From contig CAZELI010000006.1 in the NCBI GenBank assembly GCA_964512985.1, positions 1 through 64,000 of the forward strand: DNA of 64,000 bases. The letters are read 5' to 3'. Positions 52,826 through 61,436 of this stretch are shown one piece after another. Made by a program: the position numbers and the translations under genes. Under the pieces are notes generated by a model that saw only the letters and a program-made list of their open reading frames with translations, was not told the origin of the DNA and made no database searches. This DNA is from CAYPGT01 sp964512985. Lineage in GTDB: Bacteria; Cyanobacteriota; Vampirovibrionia; LMEP-6097. Position 1 is the stretch's first letter. Every line of letters starts with the position of its first letter.

Positions 52826-54160
52826 CTAAATAACCTCTTTTACCAATCTAGGTATTTGAGATATCGCATATAAAGGCACGCTTAAAATTTTGTCTTGAAA
52901 ATCAAGTTTATTAGTTGAAATCCTTAAGCCAATTGGTGATTTAAATTTATCCATAAAATATCTTAAACTTCTCAAACTACCTCTTTTAGCAGATTTAACT
53001 TCAACGGGGATTTGCAAACCATTCACAGCAAGTAAGTAATCAATTTCAGCACCATCTGTAACATCTTCTCTATCCCAATAATATAACTTTGTCTCTCTAT
53101 AAAATTCAGCATTACTAAGCAGCTCCTGCCCCACAAACTGCTCAGCAAGTGCACCTGAAGCAATTGAATGTAGGTCTTCAGCTAATATCATATCTTTGTC
53201 TAAACCTAACATGCTTTGTACTAATCCAATATCAAGAAAAATAGCTTTAAAATGTTTATCTGAGGCACCGGCTTCAAGTGGCAATCCTGTAGCATTAGCT
53301 CTTTTAATTTTATGAACAATGCCAGCTTGGATTAAAAGTTCCAGAGCTTCCTTAATGTCTCTAGATTTAGCATCTGGATTAACAGTTGAATATTTAAATT
53401 TCTTACAGATTTGTTTTGGGATGCTACTTAGAGTATCTTCTAGATATTTATGTTTTGCTTTTGAAGCATATTTACCAAAGTCATCTCTATAATTTGCAAG
53501 GATAGATTGTTGTATGGTGAGAATCTGATCTAAACTGGCTCCAGTAATAAATTTCTCTATAACTTCTGGCATACCACCAAAGTGAAAATACTTCTTTAAC
53601 TCTTTTAAAAGTAACTCATGGTAAAAATCATCAAACTCTTTCTTGAGACTAATAGAAGCAACCCAGTTCTGAAGCGCCTCTTGTGAACCAGCTTGTAAAT
53701 ATTCATCAAAGCTAGTGGGTTTCATATAGATATAATGTACGCGACCTACTGGGATACTAATTTCACCTGAATGCAATACAAAGTCCAACAACGAACCTGC
53801 CGCAATAATATGTAAACCAGGCATATCCTCATAAAAATATCTCAGTGCTAAGATCGCTTGCGGACATTGTTGTATTTCATCCAAGAATAATAAAGTTTTA
53901 CCTATAAATACTCTCTTGCCGGTACTTGCATAAATTTTCTCAAGCATCGTTTGTGGGTTTAAATCATCAAAACATTTTTTGAGGTTTGGTTCTTTTTCAA
54001 AATTAACTTCTACAAAACTATTCTCACCAAAATGCTGTAGCGCAAAGGCCTTAACTGCATAAGACTTACCGATTTGCCTGGCCCCTCTCAGAAGTAAGGG
54101 ATGAGGATGAACTTCTTGCATCCATTGGCTAAAATACCCCCCTATTTTTCGACTAAACAT
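52826..54160 (-). CDS. AAA_14 / DUF4143 ATPase (copy 3)
   Basis: Third member in the window, 444 residues. Walker A GARQIGKS (26-33), Walker B LLFLDEIQ, and a DUF4143 end with TDGAEIDYLLAVNGLQIPVEVKSA. The sequence is more distant from copies 1 and 2, with an extra DREDVTDGAEID acidic block close to the EVK strand, which looks like a complete restriction-like active site. TATAAT (54167-54172) ends 6 nt before the start at 54160, and an ATTTTG/CAAAAT palindrome lies just upstream. Function is unknown. Confidence 0.83.
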   Translation of the reverse strand: MFSRKIGGYFSQWMQEVHPHPLLLRGARQIGKSYAVKAFALQHFGENSFVEVNFEKEPNLKKCFDDLNPQTMLEKIYASTGKRVFIGKTLLFLDEIQQCPQAILALRYFYEDMPGLHIIAAGSLLDFVLHSGEISIPVGRVHYIYMKPTSFDEYLQAGSQEALQNWVASISLKKEFDDFYHELLLKELKKYFHFGGMPEVIEKFITGASLDQILTIQQSILANYRDDFGKYASKAKHKYLEDTLSSIPKQICKKFKYSTVNPDAKSRDIKEALELLIQAGIVHKIKRANATGLPLEAGASDKHFKAIFLDIGLVQSMLGLDKDMILAEDLHSIASGALAEQFVGQELLSNAEFYRETKLYYWDREDVTDGAEIDYLLAVNGLQIPVEVKSAKRGSLRSLRYFMDKFKSPIGLRISTNKLDFQDKILSVPLYAISQIPRLVKEVI

Positions 54161-54178
54161 GGCTATATTATACCCCCA

Positions 54179-54192
54179 ATTTTGACCAAAAT
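54179..54192. promoter_or_regulatory. Palindrome upstream of AAA_14 copy 3
   Basis: ATTTTG-ac-CAAAAT is a perfect 6-2-6 palindrome located in the -35 region of the copy 3 promoter (-10 at 54167-54172). It is a small candidate operator between the divergent ATPase and the 55241-ending gene. Confidence 0.4.
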
Positions 54193-54236
54193 CTATAGAT
54201 ATGAGGCTAGACTTCAAAAATGCTAAGATAATATAC

Positions 54237-55241
54237 GTGCAGCCAGGTATGAATATAGGACTACATATGCATGCAATGCATAAAGCTCAGAACACACCTG
54301 TAAGCTTAGTATCTGAAAGTTCACCAGATACTGCTAAAACAGCTAATGTACCAACTCAAAAATTACCTAGTCAGTTAGCTGCAGTCTGTCCAGTAATAGC
54401 AGGGTATCAATTCTTCTTCTATCCAGATGGAAAAACTGACCAGGTTAAAGAACCACATGTAGAAGATTACTGGGATTATATGTGCTGTTTTAGTGAGGAT
54501 GAACCACTATTAATAAATTCTCCTCCAATTCCTTATATAGAAATACAAACAAAAATTGATAATGAAATGCGATACGGGCGACTAAGTCACAGCGCAGGAT
54601 GTATAAGTGGTCTTTATGGGAGTCCAAGCCCATATTCTGACTCCTTGTTAAAAACAACTATCATTTATCCTTCTTTAACTCATTGGTCTGATTTGAAAAG
54701 TTTTAGAGAAGATTTTCCACCAGGTACTAAAAAAATAATGGAACTAAAACAAGCTCCAAGATCTGAATTTGGAAAGAGACTGGAAGAAGTTATGAAAGAT
54801 CGAGAGATTATAGATTTATGCTGTGGTCATGTACACGCTTCTTTTCAAGTACGTTTACTAGCTCAACTCTTTCAAGCTAAAAATTACCTCGGTGTAGATA
54901 TAAATGCTCCAAATGAAAGTATTAAAGATGAGTTTCATCTTGGCGATAGATTTCAATCAATTTTTTTTAATAGTGATATTGATGATTTCTTAAATCCTAT
55001 TAGACCAGTCAAACAAGGCAGAGTCTTTTTCTTCTTAGGTGTCGATTGTCATGATCCAATTAAAATTGAACCATTAAGGAAAAAACTACTCGATGCTATA
55101 GGAGAAAATGATTACCTAGTAGTTTCAACTGATTATGATAAAAAGCAATGGAAATTCAGTAATCATGGATTAACCAAAATAGCTGAAGATGATAGTAAGC
55201 CAGACTATAAGAAATATGCAATTTATAAAAAGAGTGCTTAG
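54237..55241 (+). CDS. Protein with class I methyltransferase-like C-terminal domain
   Basis: About 334 residues. The C-terminal half has a Rossmann-type start: IIDLCCGHVHASFQVRLL fits SAM motif I and YLGVDINAP motif II, followed by strands VFFFLGVDCHD and YLVVSTDYD. The N-terminal half is unrecognised and Cys/Tyr/Pro-rich. A methyl acceptor cannot be named. GTG at 54237 is preferred since TAAGAT ends 7 nt earlier; ATG at 54201 or 54249 is also possible. There is no operon partner: the upstream gene is divergent and the downstream one convergent. Confidence 0.5.
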   Translation: MQPGMNIGLHMHAMHKAQNTPVSLVSESSPDTAKTANVPTQKLPSQLAAVCPVIAGYQFFFYPDGKTDQVKEPHVEDYWDYMCCFSEDEPLLINSPPIPYIEIQTKIDNEMRYGRLSHSAGCISGLYGSPSPYSDSLLKTTIIYPSLTHWSDLKSFREDFPPGTKKIMELKQAPRSEFGKRLEEVMKDREIIDLCCGHVHASFQVRLLAQLFQAKNYLGVDINAPNESIKDEFHLGDRFQSIFFNSDIDDFLNPIRPVKQGRVFFFLGVDCHDPIKIEPLRKKLLDAIGENDYLVVSTDYDKKQWKFSNHGLTKIAEDDSKPDYKKYAIYKKSA

Positions 55242-55244
55242 CTT

Positions 55245-55700
55245 CTAAATCATTTTAACTACCAAATGATTCCCATCTAGCTTTTCTATCTTCACAGAGC
55301 TTCCTTGCCCGATCTCAGATCCATCAACACTATTAGCAAGCCAGGTTTCATCGAAGTCTAGAAGCTTGACTACACCAGGTTCTCCTCTAGTTATAGTCTT
55401 GAATACCATAGCTTCTCTACCAATAAGTTTCTCTGCGTAAGTACCGTAATTCTTGGGATCATATTCAGCAGGGATTTTTACTATCATCTTCAGTAATGGT
55501 CTTACAGTAAATAAACAAATTACACTGAGAATTAATTCCAAAGCAAGAACATAAGTTATATCTATAGTAATAAAATTAACAACCAACCCTGTTATCAAAG
55601 TAGCTACAGCAAAACAAACAAAAATAAAAGTCCCTGGGGTAAAGGCTTCTATCAATAAAAGTAAACCAGCGATAACATAAAGTAGTAAGTGCAGGGGCAT
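55245..55700 (-). CDS. NfeD-like membrane protein with OB-fold tail
   Basis: The short NfeD form, 151 residues: three transmembrane helices (about 5-75), then an OB-fold domain (about 85-151) with LIGREAMVFKTITRGEPGVVKLLDFDETW. NfeD proteins work with SPFH/stomatin proteins in membrane microdomains and quality control. An SPFH gene is 0.5 kb upstream on the same strand at 56206, separated by two small genes on the other strand. TAAAAT (55707-55712) ends 6 nt before the ATG. Confidence 0.85.
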   Translation of the reverse strand: MPLHLLLYVIAGLLLLIEAFTPGTFIFVCFAVATLITGLVVNFITIDITYVLALELILSVICLFTVRPLLKMIVKIPAEYDPKNYGTYAEKLIGREAMVFKTITRGEPGVVKLLDFDETWLANSVDGSEIGQGSSVKIEKLDGNHLVVKMI

Positions 55701-55890
55701 TGCATAATTTTATCGCATTTTTTCATTTCTTAACCTAGAGAGGTTAAATGACCCCCTTGAAAATTTTTGATCCACTATATTATCGTCAATAACCTTCGCA
55801 AACCCGCATAAATACTGAGATATAAAATAAATTCCCAGAGGTTTTTTGACCCCTTTCAATATAGCAAGCAATTCTGCATAATCTTACTAA

Positions 55891-56097
55891 ATGGACACTC
55901 CTACAAAATATCTATCACAATTATGCTTTCTTGCAGGTAGTGTTTTTGAAACACCCTTCGCCACCTCTATATTAAAAACAGTATCAGGTGAAATGGAATT
56001 TGATGATATAAATCTTATACCATGCATACTATTAGCAATAATTGGGCTGTATTTTATTAGTGCAGGGTATATAATAAAGAAAGGAATAAAATTATGA
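55891..56097 (+). CDS. Small two-helix membrane protein, 68 aa
   Basis: Unrecognised. A hydrophobic first half (YLSQLCFLAGSVFETPFATSIL) and a clear C-terminal transmembrane helix (LIPCILLAIIGLYFISAGYII) are visible. CATAAT at 55877-55882 ends 8 nt before the ATG, which supports a real gene. Its stop overlaps the start of the next small gene by 4 bp (ATGA). It lies between NfeD-like and SPFH genes of the other strand and could be a small partner of that membrane system. Confidence 0.5.
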   Translation: MDTPTKYLSQLCFLAGSVFETPFATSILKTVSGEMEFDDINLIPCILLAIIGLYFISAGYIIKKGIKL

Positions 56098-56231
56098 CAA
56101 TAGAAGAAAATCTTTTTGTTATCCTAGGTGCTTTTTTAATTGGCTTACCAGCTTTTATTGCTTCTTATGCTGCATTCCGCAAAAATCCTCAACAAAAAAA
56201 GCATACTAATTCCGCTCTGCTTTATCTTTAA
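56094..56231 (+). CDS. Small membrane protein, 45 aa
   Basis: A 45-residue product: a short acidic start (TIEENL), one transmembrane helix (FVILGAFLIGLPAFIASYAAF) and a basic end. It is coupled by a 4-bp ATGA overlap to the 68-aa gene. Its 3' end overlaps the convergent SPFH gene by 26 bp. Small size and good composition make it plausible, but without homologs it is only moderately supported. Confidence 0.45.
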   Translation: MTIEENLFVILGAFLIGLPAFIASYAAFRKNPQQKKHTNSALLYL

Positions 56232-57093
56232 ACAATTCCCCAGCCGCTGCTAAGCCACCGAGTGCTGTCATAGACTCAGTTGGAATGAAGATCTTATTCG
56301 CTGGACCATTAGCAAGCTTCTGGAGGGTATCCATATAAATAAGTTGTAAAACTTCTTTAGTTGCACCAGCTTCTTTTACTTTCTCGATATAAGTCTTAGT
56401 AGTCATAGCTTGCGCTTCTACTTCAAGGCGTAACTTCTGGGCATGAGCTTCCGCACCTTTAATCACCGCCTGCTTCAAGCCATCTGCTTCTAATATCGCT
56501 GCTTCACGGGCACCTTCAGCAGTAAGTATCGCCGCACGCTTATTACGCTCTGCTTCCATCTGTACATTCATCGCGCGTTGGATTTCTAGTGGAGGACTAA
56601 TATCCTTTAACTCTATTCTGTTAGTTTTCACTCCCCATTTGCTTGCTACCGCATCAATAATTTTCTGTAATTTAGCATTGATTAGATCACGACTAGCGAA
56701 GGTTTCATCGAGAGTCATCTCACCGATAATATTGCGCAAAGAAGTTAAGGCTAACTGTTCAACAGCAAAAACTAGATTATTAATTTCATAAATTGCTGCA
56801 TAAGGATTAATCACCTGGTAATAAATCACCGCATCCACATTAATCACCACGTTATCGCGAGTAATAACTGATTGAGATGCTAGCGGTAATACTTGCTCTC
56901 GCAGATCAACCACTCGATCTAGGGAATCAACGAAAGGCATTATTACATGCAAACCAGGGCTTAGGGTTTGGGTGTAGCTCCCCAATCTAGTGATCAAAGC
57001 ACAATGCCCTTGTTTAACAATGACAAAAGCACCAAAAAATAGCATAAAAGCTACAACTATAAAGAACAATAACGTTAATGCTGCAAAACCCAT
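56206..57093 (-). CDS. SPFH / stomatin-like protein
   Basis: A prohibitin-superfamily protein: N-terminal hydrophobic anchor (about 1-25), SPFH domain (about 30-190, with QGHCALITRLGSYTQTLSPGLHVIMPFVDS and IIGEMTLDETFASRDLINAKL), then an Ala/Glu-rich coiled coil. It forms membrane-bound rings, usually with NfeD. The ATG at 57093 is preferred over a longer start at 57141 because TTGTTG and TAGAAT, 17 bp apart, lie just upstream. The NfeD-like gene follows on the same strand after 505 bp. Confidence 0.88.
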   Translation of the reverse strand: MGFAALTLLFFIVVAFMLFFGAFVIVKQGHCALITRLGSYTQTLSPGLHVIMPFVDSLDRVVDLREQVLPLASQSVITRDNVVINVDAVIYYQVINPYAAIYEINNLVFAVEQLALTSLRNIIGEMTLDETFASRDLINAKLQKIIDAVASKWGVKTNRIELKDISPPLEIQRAMNVQMEAERNKRAAILTAEGAREAAILEADGLKQAVIKGAEAHAQKLRLEVEAQAMTTKTYIEKVKEAGATKEVLQLIYMDTLQKLANGPANKIFIPTESMTALGGLAAAGELFKDKAERN

Positions 57094-57164
57094 AATAATA
57101 AGGATTCTAGCAGAAGAAAACCAATTCAACAAAATAAGCAAAGGGTTTGCTAGAATACAGCTTA

Positions 57165-58589
57165 ATGTATCGCTTAATCATCATTCTCTTTTATATTTTC
57201 TCTGGAGTTCGGGTTTATGCCCAAATACAAACCAACATAAATTGTAAAGACGCTAATCAAGAATATAGTAGCGAATCTATTATAGTTAAATTTAAAGACT
57301 CTAAACCTAAAAGTAAAACTCGGAAATTCCAAACTAGCCAAGGAAGTTTTGTAGCGGAAAGTCTCGTTGATGACTATCTTCCAAAAAATAACTTGGGCTT
57401 AGATAGAACTTATAAATTATCACTTAAACAAGACTGCTCGCAAATAAAAAACTTAGTTAAACAATTAAATGCTGATCCTCAAGTAGAATATGCCGAGCTT
57501 GATTTAATTGCCAAACTTAACTCTAATCCTAATGACCCACTCTATAATACAACGGGTTCTACTTGGAGCTTTCCCTTTGATGAAATGTGGGGTGCTAAAC
57601 GTATCTCTGCCGATCAAGCCTGGAATAATAGTCAAGGACAGGGTGTTGTTATAGCTTTGATTGATACTGGCGTAGATTATAACCATCCAGATCTTTGGGA
57701 TAATATTTGGGTTGATCCCAAGCTTTGCTCTGATCTTAACCACGATGGACAAATCAATTTAGATGATATTGATACCAATCACAACCATATAATAGAAGAT
57801 GCTGAATTAGACCGTGATTATATAGGACATGACTTTGCTGCGAAAGATTCTATACCAGAAGATTATAATAGACATGGAACTCACTTAGCTGGCATTATTG
57901 CAGCCACTGGTAACAATAATGAAGGTGTTATTGGAGTTGCTTTTAAATCTAAGATCATGGTGCTTAAAGGGTTTAATGATAATGGTACTGGACGCTATAG
58001 CGATCTAGCTAAGGCTATTATTTCAGCAGCAGACAGAGGCGCGCATATTACCAATAGCGCTTGGGGAGGCAAACCTAGTCGTACTTTAAGTAGGGCTTTC
58101 GGGTACGCTTATAATAGAGGATTAATAAATATTACCGCAGCAGGAAATAATGATAATGATGCAATATATTATACCCCTGCTAATCTCGCTACTACTATTA
58201 GTGTGGGAGCGATTAATCCAATGGATGACAGTCGCGCTAGTTTTTCTAATTACGGCTCTTCGGTAGACATCGCGGCACCTGGCGCATATATAACTTCAAC
58301 TCTCTCAAGCCTAAGAAACGATAATGCTGGTAACTTTGTCGGATATGGACCTACATATCAGTATTGGTATAACTCTGGGACTTCTATAGCCAGTCCGTTT
58401 GTAGCGGGAGTTGCGGCACTGATACTATCTGCAAACCCTAAACTAACTAATAAGCAAGTGCAACAAATTCTTGTCTCTAGTGCTGAACGTATAAGCACCG
58501 ACCGTGATATTGGCGGACTGGTAAACGCCGCGGCGGCGGTAACTATAGCGAAAAAAAGTCTGTTTGCAGATAGATTTATCCGTAAGTAG
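57165..58589 (+). CDS. Secreted subtilisin-like protease (S8)
   Basis: A signal peptide (1-20, ending VYAQ) and a propeptide-like region (to about 115) precede an S8 catalytic domain. The triad is Asp167 in ALIDTGVDYNHPD, His237 in RHGTHLAG and Ser407 in NSGTSIASPF, and the oxyanion Asn is in AAGNND. Between Asp and His an insertion DLNHDGQINLDDID, followed by a second TNHNHIIEDAELD, resembles EF-hand/dockerin calcium loops. TAGAAT (57151-57156) ends 8 nt before the ATG. It is divergent from the SPFH gene. Confidence 0.93.
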   Translation: MYRLIIILFYIFSGVRVYAQIQTNINCKDANQEYSSESIIVKFKDSKPKSKTRKFQTSQGSFVAESLVDDYLPKNNLGLDRTYKLSLKQDCSQIKNLVKQLNADPQVEYAELDLIAKLNSNPNDPLYNTTGSTWSFPFDEMWGAKRISADQAWNNSQGQGVVIALIDTGVDYNHPDLWDNIWVDPKLCSDLNHDGQINLDDIDTNHNHIIEDAELDRDYIGHDFAAKDSIPEDYNRHGTHLAGIIAATGNNNEGVIGVAFKSKIMVLKGFNDNGTGRYSDLAKAIISAADRGAHITNSAWGGKPSRTLSRAFGYAYNRGLINITAAGNNDNDAIYYTPANLATTISVGAINPMDDSRASFSNYGSSVDIAAPGAYITSTLSSLRNDNAGNFVGYGPTYQYWYNSGTSIASPFVAGVAALILSANPKLTNKQVQQILVSSAERISTDRDIGGLVNAAAAVTIAKKSLFADRFIRK

Positions 58590-60129
58590 AAATATAATCT
58601 AGTATAGTTCTCACTGGAATCCCAGAAGCACCTTTAGGTGCCCAGTCCATATCCTGTTCAAACCAACAAGGACCAGCAATATCAATATGTAACCAAGGAA
58701 TCTGCTGTTCACTATTTTTTTGCTTACCAATAAACTCCTGAATAAATAGTCCACCATTCTGGGCTCCAGCTTTACCACCAGAACCCGCGTTAATTAGATC
58801 AGCAATAGTAGATTTAAGTCCTTCTTTATACTCTTCATAAAGAGGTAATTGCCACATTAATTCACCAGTACGATCTGCAGATGCTTTCACTCTATCTAAT
58901 AATTCTTGATTATTAGTCATTAGTCCAGCACAAACATTCCCGAGAGCCACCACACAAGCTCCTGTAAGCGTCGCAAAATCAATAATCTCATCTGGGTCTT
59001 TCTTAGATACATAAGCAACAGCATCTGCCAAGGTAAGGCGTCCTTCTGCATCTGTGTTATTCACTTCAATAGTCTTACCATTCATAGCAATAATTACATC
59101 ACCCGGTCTATAAGCTCTACCACTTGGCATATTTTCCGTTGCAGCAATGATTGCAGTGATTTGAACACCTTTAGGTTGGATTTGTGCAACAGCATTCATG
59201 ATACCGATAATGGCGGCGGCTCCAGACATATCCTCTTTCATCATTTCCATAGCCTTAGCTGGTTTAAGACTTAAACCACCACTATCAAAAGTCACTCCCT
59301 TACCAATAAGCGCTATATGTTTTTTGACTTTGCCCACGGGAGTATAAGTTATCTCAATAAATTTAGGTGGCTGATCTGAACCTTGAGACACGGCAAGATA
59401 GGCACCCATGCCTAGTTTTTCACAATCCTTCTGTTCTAAAACTTTAACTTTAATAGTAGTGTTTTTAGAATTAGCAATTTTCTTCGCTTCTTCAGCTAAA
59501 TAACTTGGTGTCATCACACAAGGTGGTTCCCAAATTAAATCACGACTAATACAAGTAGCTTCTGCTTTAATCACTGCATTTTTTACTGTTTCCTTGTCAG
59601 TTTTCTCCAAAGACTCCACTAGAATCTTTACTTCACTAAGCTTTTTAACTTTTTTCTCAGTCTTATCGGTTTTTTTATCAACTGATTTATATTTATCAAA
59701 CTCATAATTGATTAAAACAGCAGCTTCTGCCAAAATATCAGGGTTTTTAGGGAATATCGCGGTTAATCTTTCTACTTTATTGGATTTAGCTGCTCGAATA
59801 AGTGAAGCAGATGCTTTTCGCAGTACTTTATTATCGATTTTAGATTCCTCTCCTAAACCAACTAGAATAATTTTTTTCACAGTGTTAACATTCGGCGCAA
59901 CTTTATTATGAGAATTTAGAGTAATAAGTAGTGTCGAAGCTGCCGAGAAATCAAACTCTTCTGCTTCTATAGCCTCTATAATCAAACCCTTGAAGCATTT
60001 ATCTAGATCTAATAGGGTTTTAGAATAATTTTTTGCTTTAGCTTTTTTTTCGGGACTAGCTATAACTAAGGCTAAAGCATCGGTAGTAAATTTGGTAGCT
60101 ATTAAAAATTTATCTAAACTTACTTTCAT
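58576..60129 (-). CDS. pepA: Leucyl aminopeptidase (M17)
   Basis: PepA releases N-terminal residues from peptides in a hexameric two-zinc enzyme. The M17 catalytic part has IGKGVTFDSGGLSLKPAK, MKEDMSGAA, NTDAEGRLTLADAV and ATLTGACVVALGN. The N-terminal 190 residues form the macro-like domain with a Lys-rich linker. The ATG at 60129 is used, with TATAAT (60137-60142) 7 nt before it. It overlaps the end of the protease gene by 14 bp. In some bacteria PepA also binds DNA. Confidence 0.94.
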   Translation of the reverse strand: MKVSLDKFLIATKFTTDALALVIASPEKKAKAKNYSKTLLDLDKCFKGLIIEAIEAEEFDFSAASTLLITLNSHNKVAPNVNTVKKIILVGLGEESKIDNKVLRKASASLIRAAKSNKVERLTAIFPKNPDILAEAAVLINYEFDKYKSVDKKTDKTEKKVKKLSEVKILVESLEKTDKETVKNAVIKAEATCISRDLIWEPPCVMTPSYLAEEAKKIANSKNTTIKVKVLEQKDCEKLGMGAYLAVSQGSDQPPKFIEITYTPVGKVKKHIALIGKGVTFDSGGLSLKPAKAMEMMKEDMSGAAAIIGIMNAVAQIQPKGVQITAIIAATENMPSGRAYRPGDVIIAMNGKTIEVNNTDAEGRLTLADAVAYVSKKDPDEIIDFATLTGACVVALGNVCAGLMTNNQELLDRVKASADRTGELMWQLPLYEEYKEGLKSTIADLINAGSGGKAGAQNGGLFIQEFIGKQKNSEQQIPWLHIDIAGPCWFEQDMDWAPKGASGIPVRTILDYISTYG

Positions 60130-60185
60130 ATTAGTTATTATAGCGGGTTTTGATTTTATGCGGCCAAACTGTGGCCACAAAAAAA

Positions 60186-60210
60186 AAGAGCCCGCGACTT
60201 GCAAGCTCTT
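60186..60210 (-). terminator. Rho-independent terminator of the Lys-rich gene
   Basis: On the minus strand AAGAGC pairs with GCTCTT, extended by two wobble and two GC pairs, and a run of U follows (A run at 60179-60187). It lies 25 bp after the stop of the gene at 60235-60390. Confidence 0.75.
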
Positions 60211-60234
60211 AATTTTATCTTTGAATAAACAAAC

Positions 60235-60390
60235 TTACTTTTTCTTAGTAGCTGTTTTTTTCTTTGCTGCAGGCTTTTTCGCTGCTACTTTTTTCTTAGC
60301 AGGCGCTTTTTTCTTAGCTGCAGGTTTTTTAGCCGCTGGTTTTTTAGCAGTTGCTTTTTTCGCCGGGGCCTTTTTCTTTTTAGTTGCCAT
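60235..60390 (-). CDS. Histone H1-like Lys/Ala-rich protein, 51 aa
   Basis: The protein is made almost only of Lys, Ala, Pro and Thr: it starts MATKKKKAPAKKATAKKPAA and continues with more PAAKK/PAKK repeats to a KKTATKKK end. More than half of the residues are Lys. This is the composition of histone H1 tails and of chlamydial Hc2-type nucleoid proteins. GGAGG is just upstream of the ATG, and a good terminator follows. It probably binds DNA non-specifically. The HU protein at 62488 has a similar tail. Repeats within it are coded by varied codons, which supports selection on the protein. Confidence 0.75.
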   Translation of the reverse strand: MATKKKKAPAKKATAKKPAAKKPAAKKKAPAKKKVAAKKPAAKKKTATKKK

Positions 60391-60633
60391 TTTTTAGTTC
60401 CTCCAATTTTTCTCGATAACTAAATTTACACTATTCTGAATGATATATGAATTCCTAAAATTAGGCAAATTTGTAAATTATCGACAACAAACTTTTTGTA
60501 CCCAGATAACCTATATTATTAACCCATCAAACTCTCTGAATTCGATTTCACTTCTTCTTACTCCTTATCAAGTATCTAAATTGCAATTTTAGAAGCTTGT
60601 TCAAACTTTCTCAGTTGGAGTGATAGCGAAAAG

Positions 60634-61377
60634 CTATCGAGTAAGTTTTCTATTTAAGTGATGGATCACTAACAGAACGTATCTCCGTACGTTATATAAG
60701 AACCTTTTTAGACGAGAAGGTTCCTGAATTATACGAAAAAACCATTCCAAATTAAGGAAAATCATCCATGAAGCAGCTCTCTGTAGTTTTCCTGACCAAA
60801 CATCCAATGCTCCTCCTACTCCCATACACACACAAGTATCAAGCTTTGATTTACATTCATAGATAAGCAGTTCTTGCTTAGGGGCACCCATCCCCACCAA
60901 AAGTAAATCTGGTTTAGATTTGATCAAACGTTCAAGAATTTCATCTTTTTGATCTAAATTAAAGTATCCATGCTCAGCAAAAACCAATTTACCCTCCAAT
61001 TTTTTCTTAAGAAGCTCTATTATTTCTTTTTTGCCTCCCCAAATTGCAATTTTTTGCTTTGATTCCATTAACTTAGCTGCTAAATCAATACCAGCAAGTT
61101 TTTTTAATGGGAAATTAGCAGCACCTGGAGAGAAAAAGTTTAAAAGACGGTAGGTCCAAACAATACTGACTCCATCAGGAATTATTAGCTCGGCTTCAGA
61201 GATAATCTTTCTATATTCAGGATCATCTTGAGCCAAAACCACTTGTTCAAGATTCAAACTAATAACTTGAATCACTCCACCAGTAAATAAATTAGACAAA
61301 TACGCATCTGAATCAACAAACAAAGCTGATGGCGTTTGATCTATATATAGGTTAAGAAATGGTTTACGTTTCGGCAT
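60634..61377 (-). CDS. WecG/TagA/CpsF family glycosyltransferase (GT26)
   Basis: A 247-residue GT26 protein. PDGVSIVWTYRLL, IAIWGGKKEIIELL, LLLVGMGAPKQELLIYE and CMGVGGALDVWSGKLQRAASWM are the family blocks, and the end FRIIQEPSRLKR is typical. Members add N-acetylmannosamine or a related sugar to a lipid-linked intermediate for wall or exopolysaccharide. A 244-bp gap to the next gene on the same strand has only AT-rich sequence and a hairpin GATAGC-gaaaa-GCTATC near its stop. Confidence 0.88.
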   Translation of the reverse strand: MPKRKPFLNLYIDQTPSALFVDSDAYLSNLFTGGVIQVISLNLEQVVLAQDDPEYRKIISEAELIIPDGVSIVWTYRLLNFFSPGAANFPLKKLAGIDLAAKLMESKQKIAIWGGKKEIIELLKKKLEGKLVFAEHGYFNLDQKDEILERLIKSKPDLLLVGMGAPKQELLIYECKSKLDTCVCMGVGGALDVWSGKLQRAASWMIFLNLEWFFRIIQEPSRLKRFLYNVRRYVLLVIHHLNRKLTR

Positions 61378-61436
61378 TTTGAGTAAGATTTATTTAGTAT
61401 ACTAATAGTCTAGCTAAGAACTAGAGGATTAAATTC

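Noticed and set aside
8799..54160. AAA_14/DUF4143 genes as insertion sequences
   Set aside because: No terminal inverted repeats or target duplications flank them, and the copies are diverged.
60092..60397. Open plus-strand frame coding a Phe/Ala-rich 101-aa protein
   Set aside because: It is the mirror of the Lys/Ala-rich gene on the minus strand, which has a Shine-Dalgarno and a terminator; the plus frame also runs across the pepA start.
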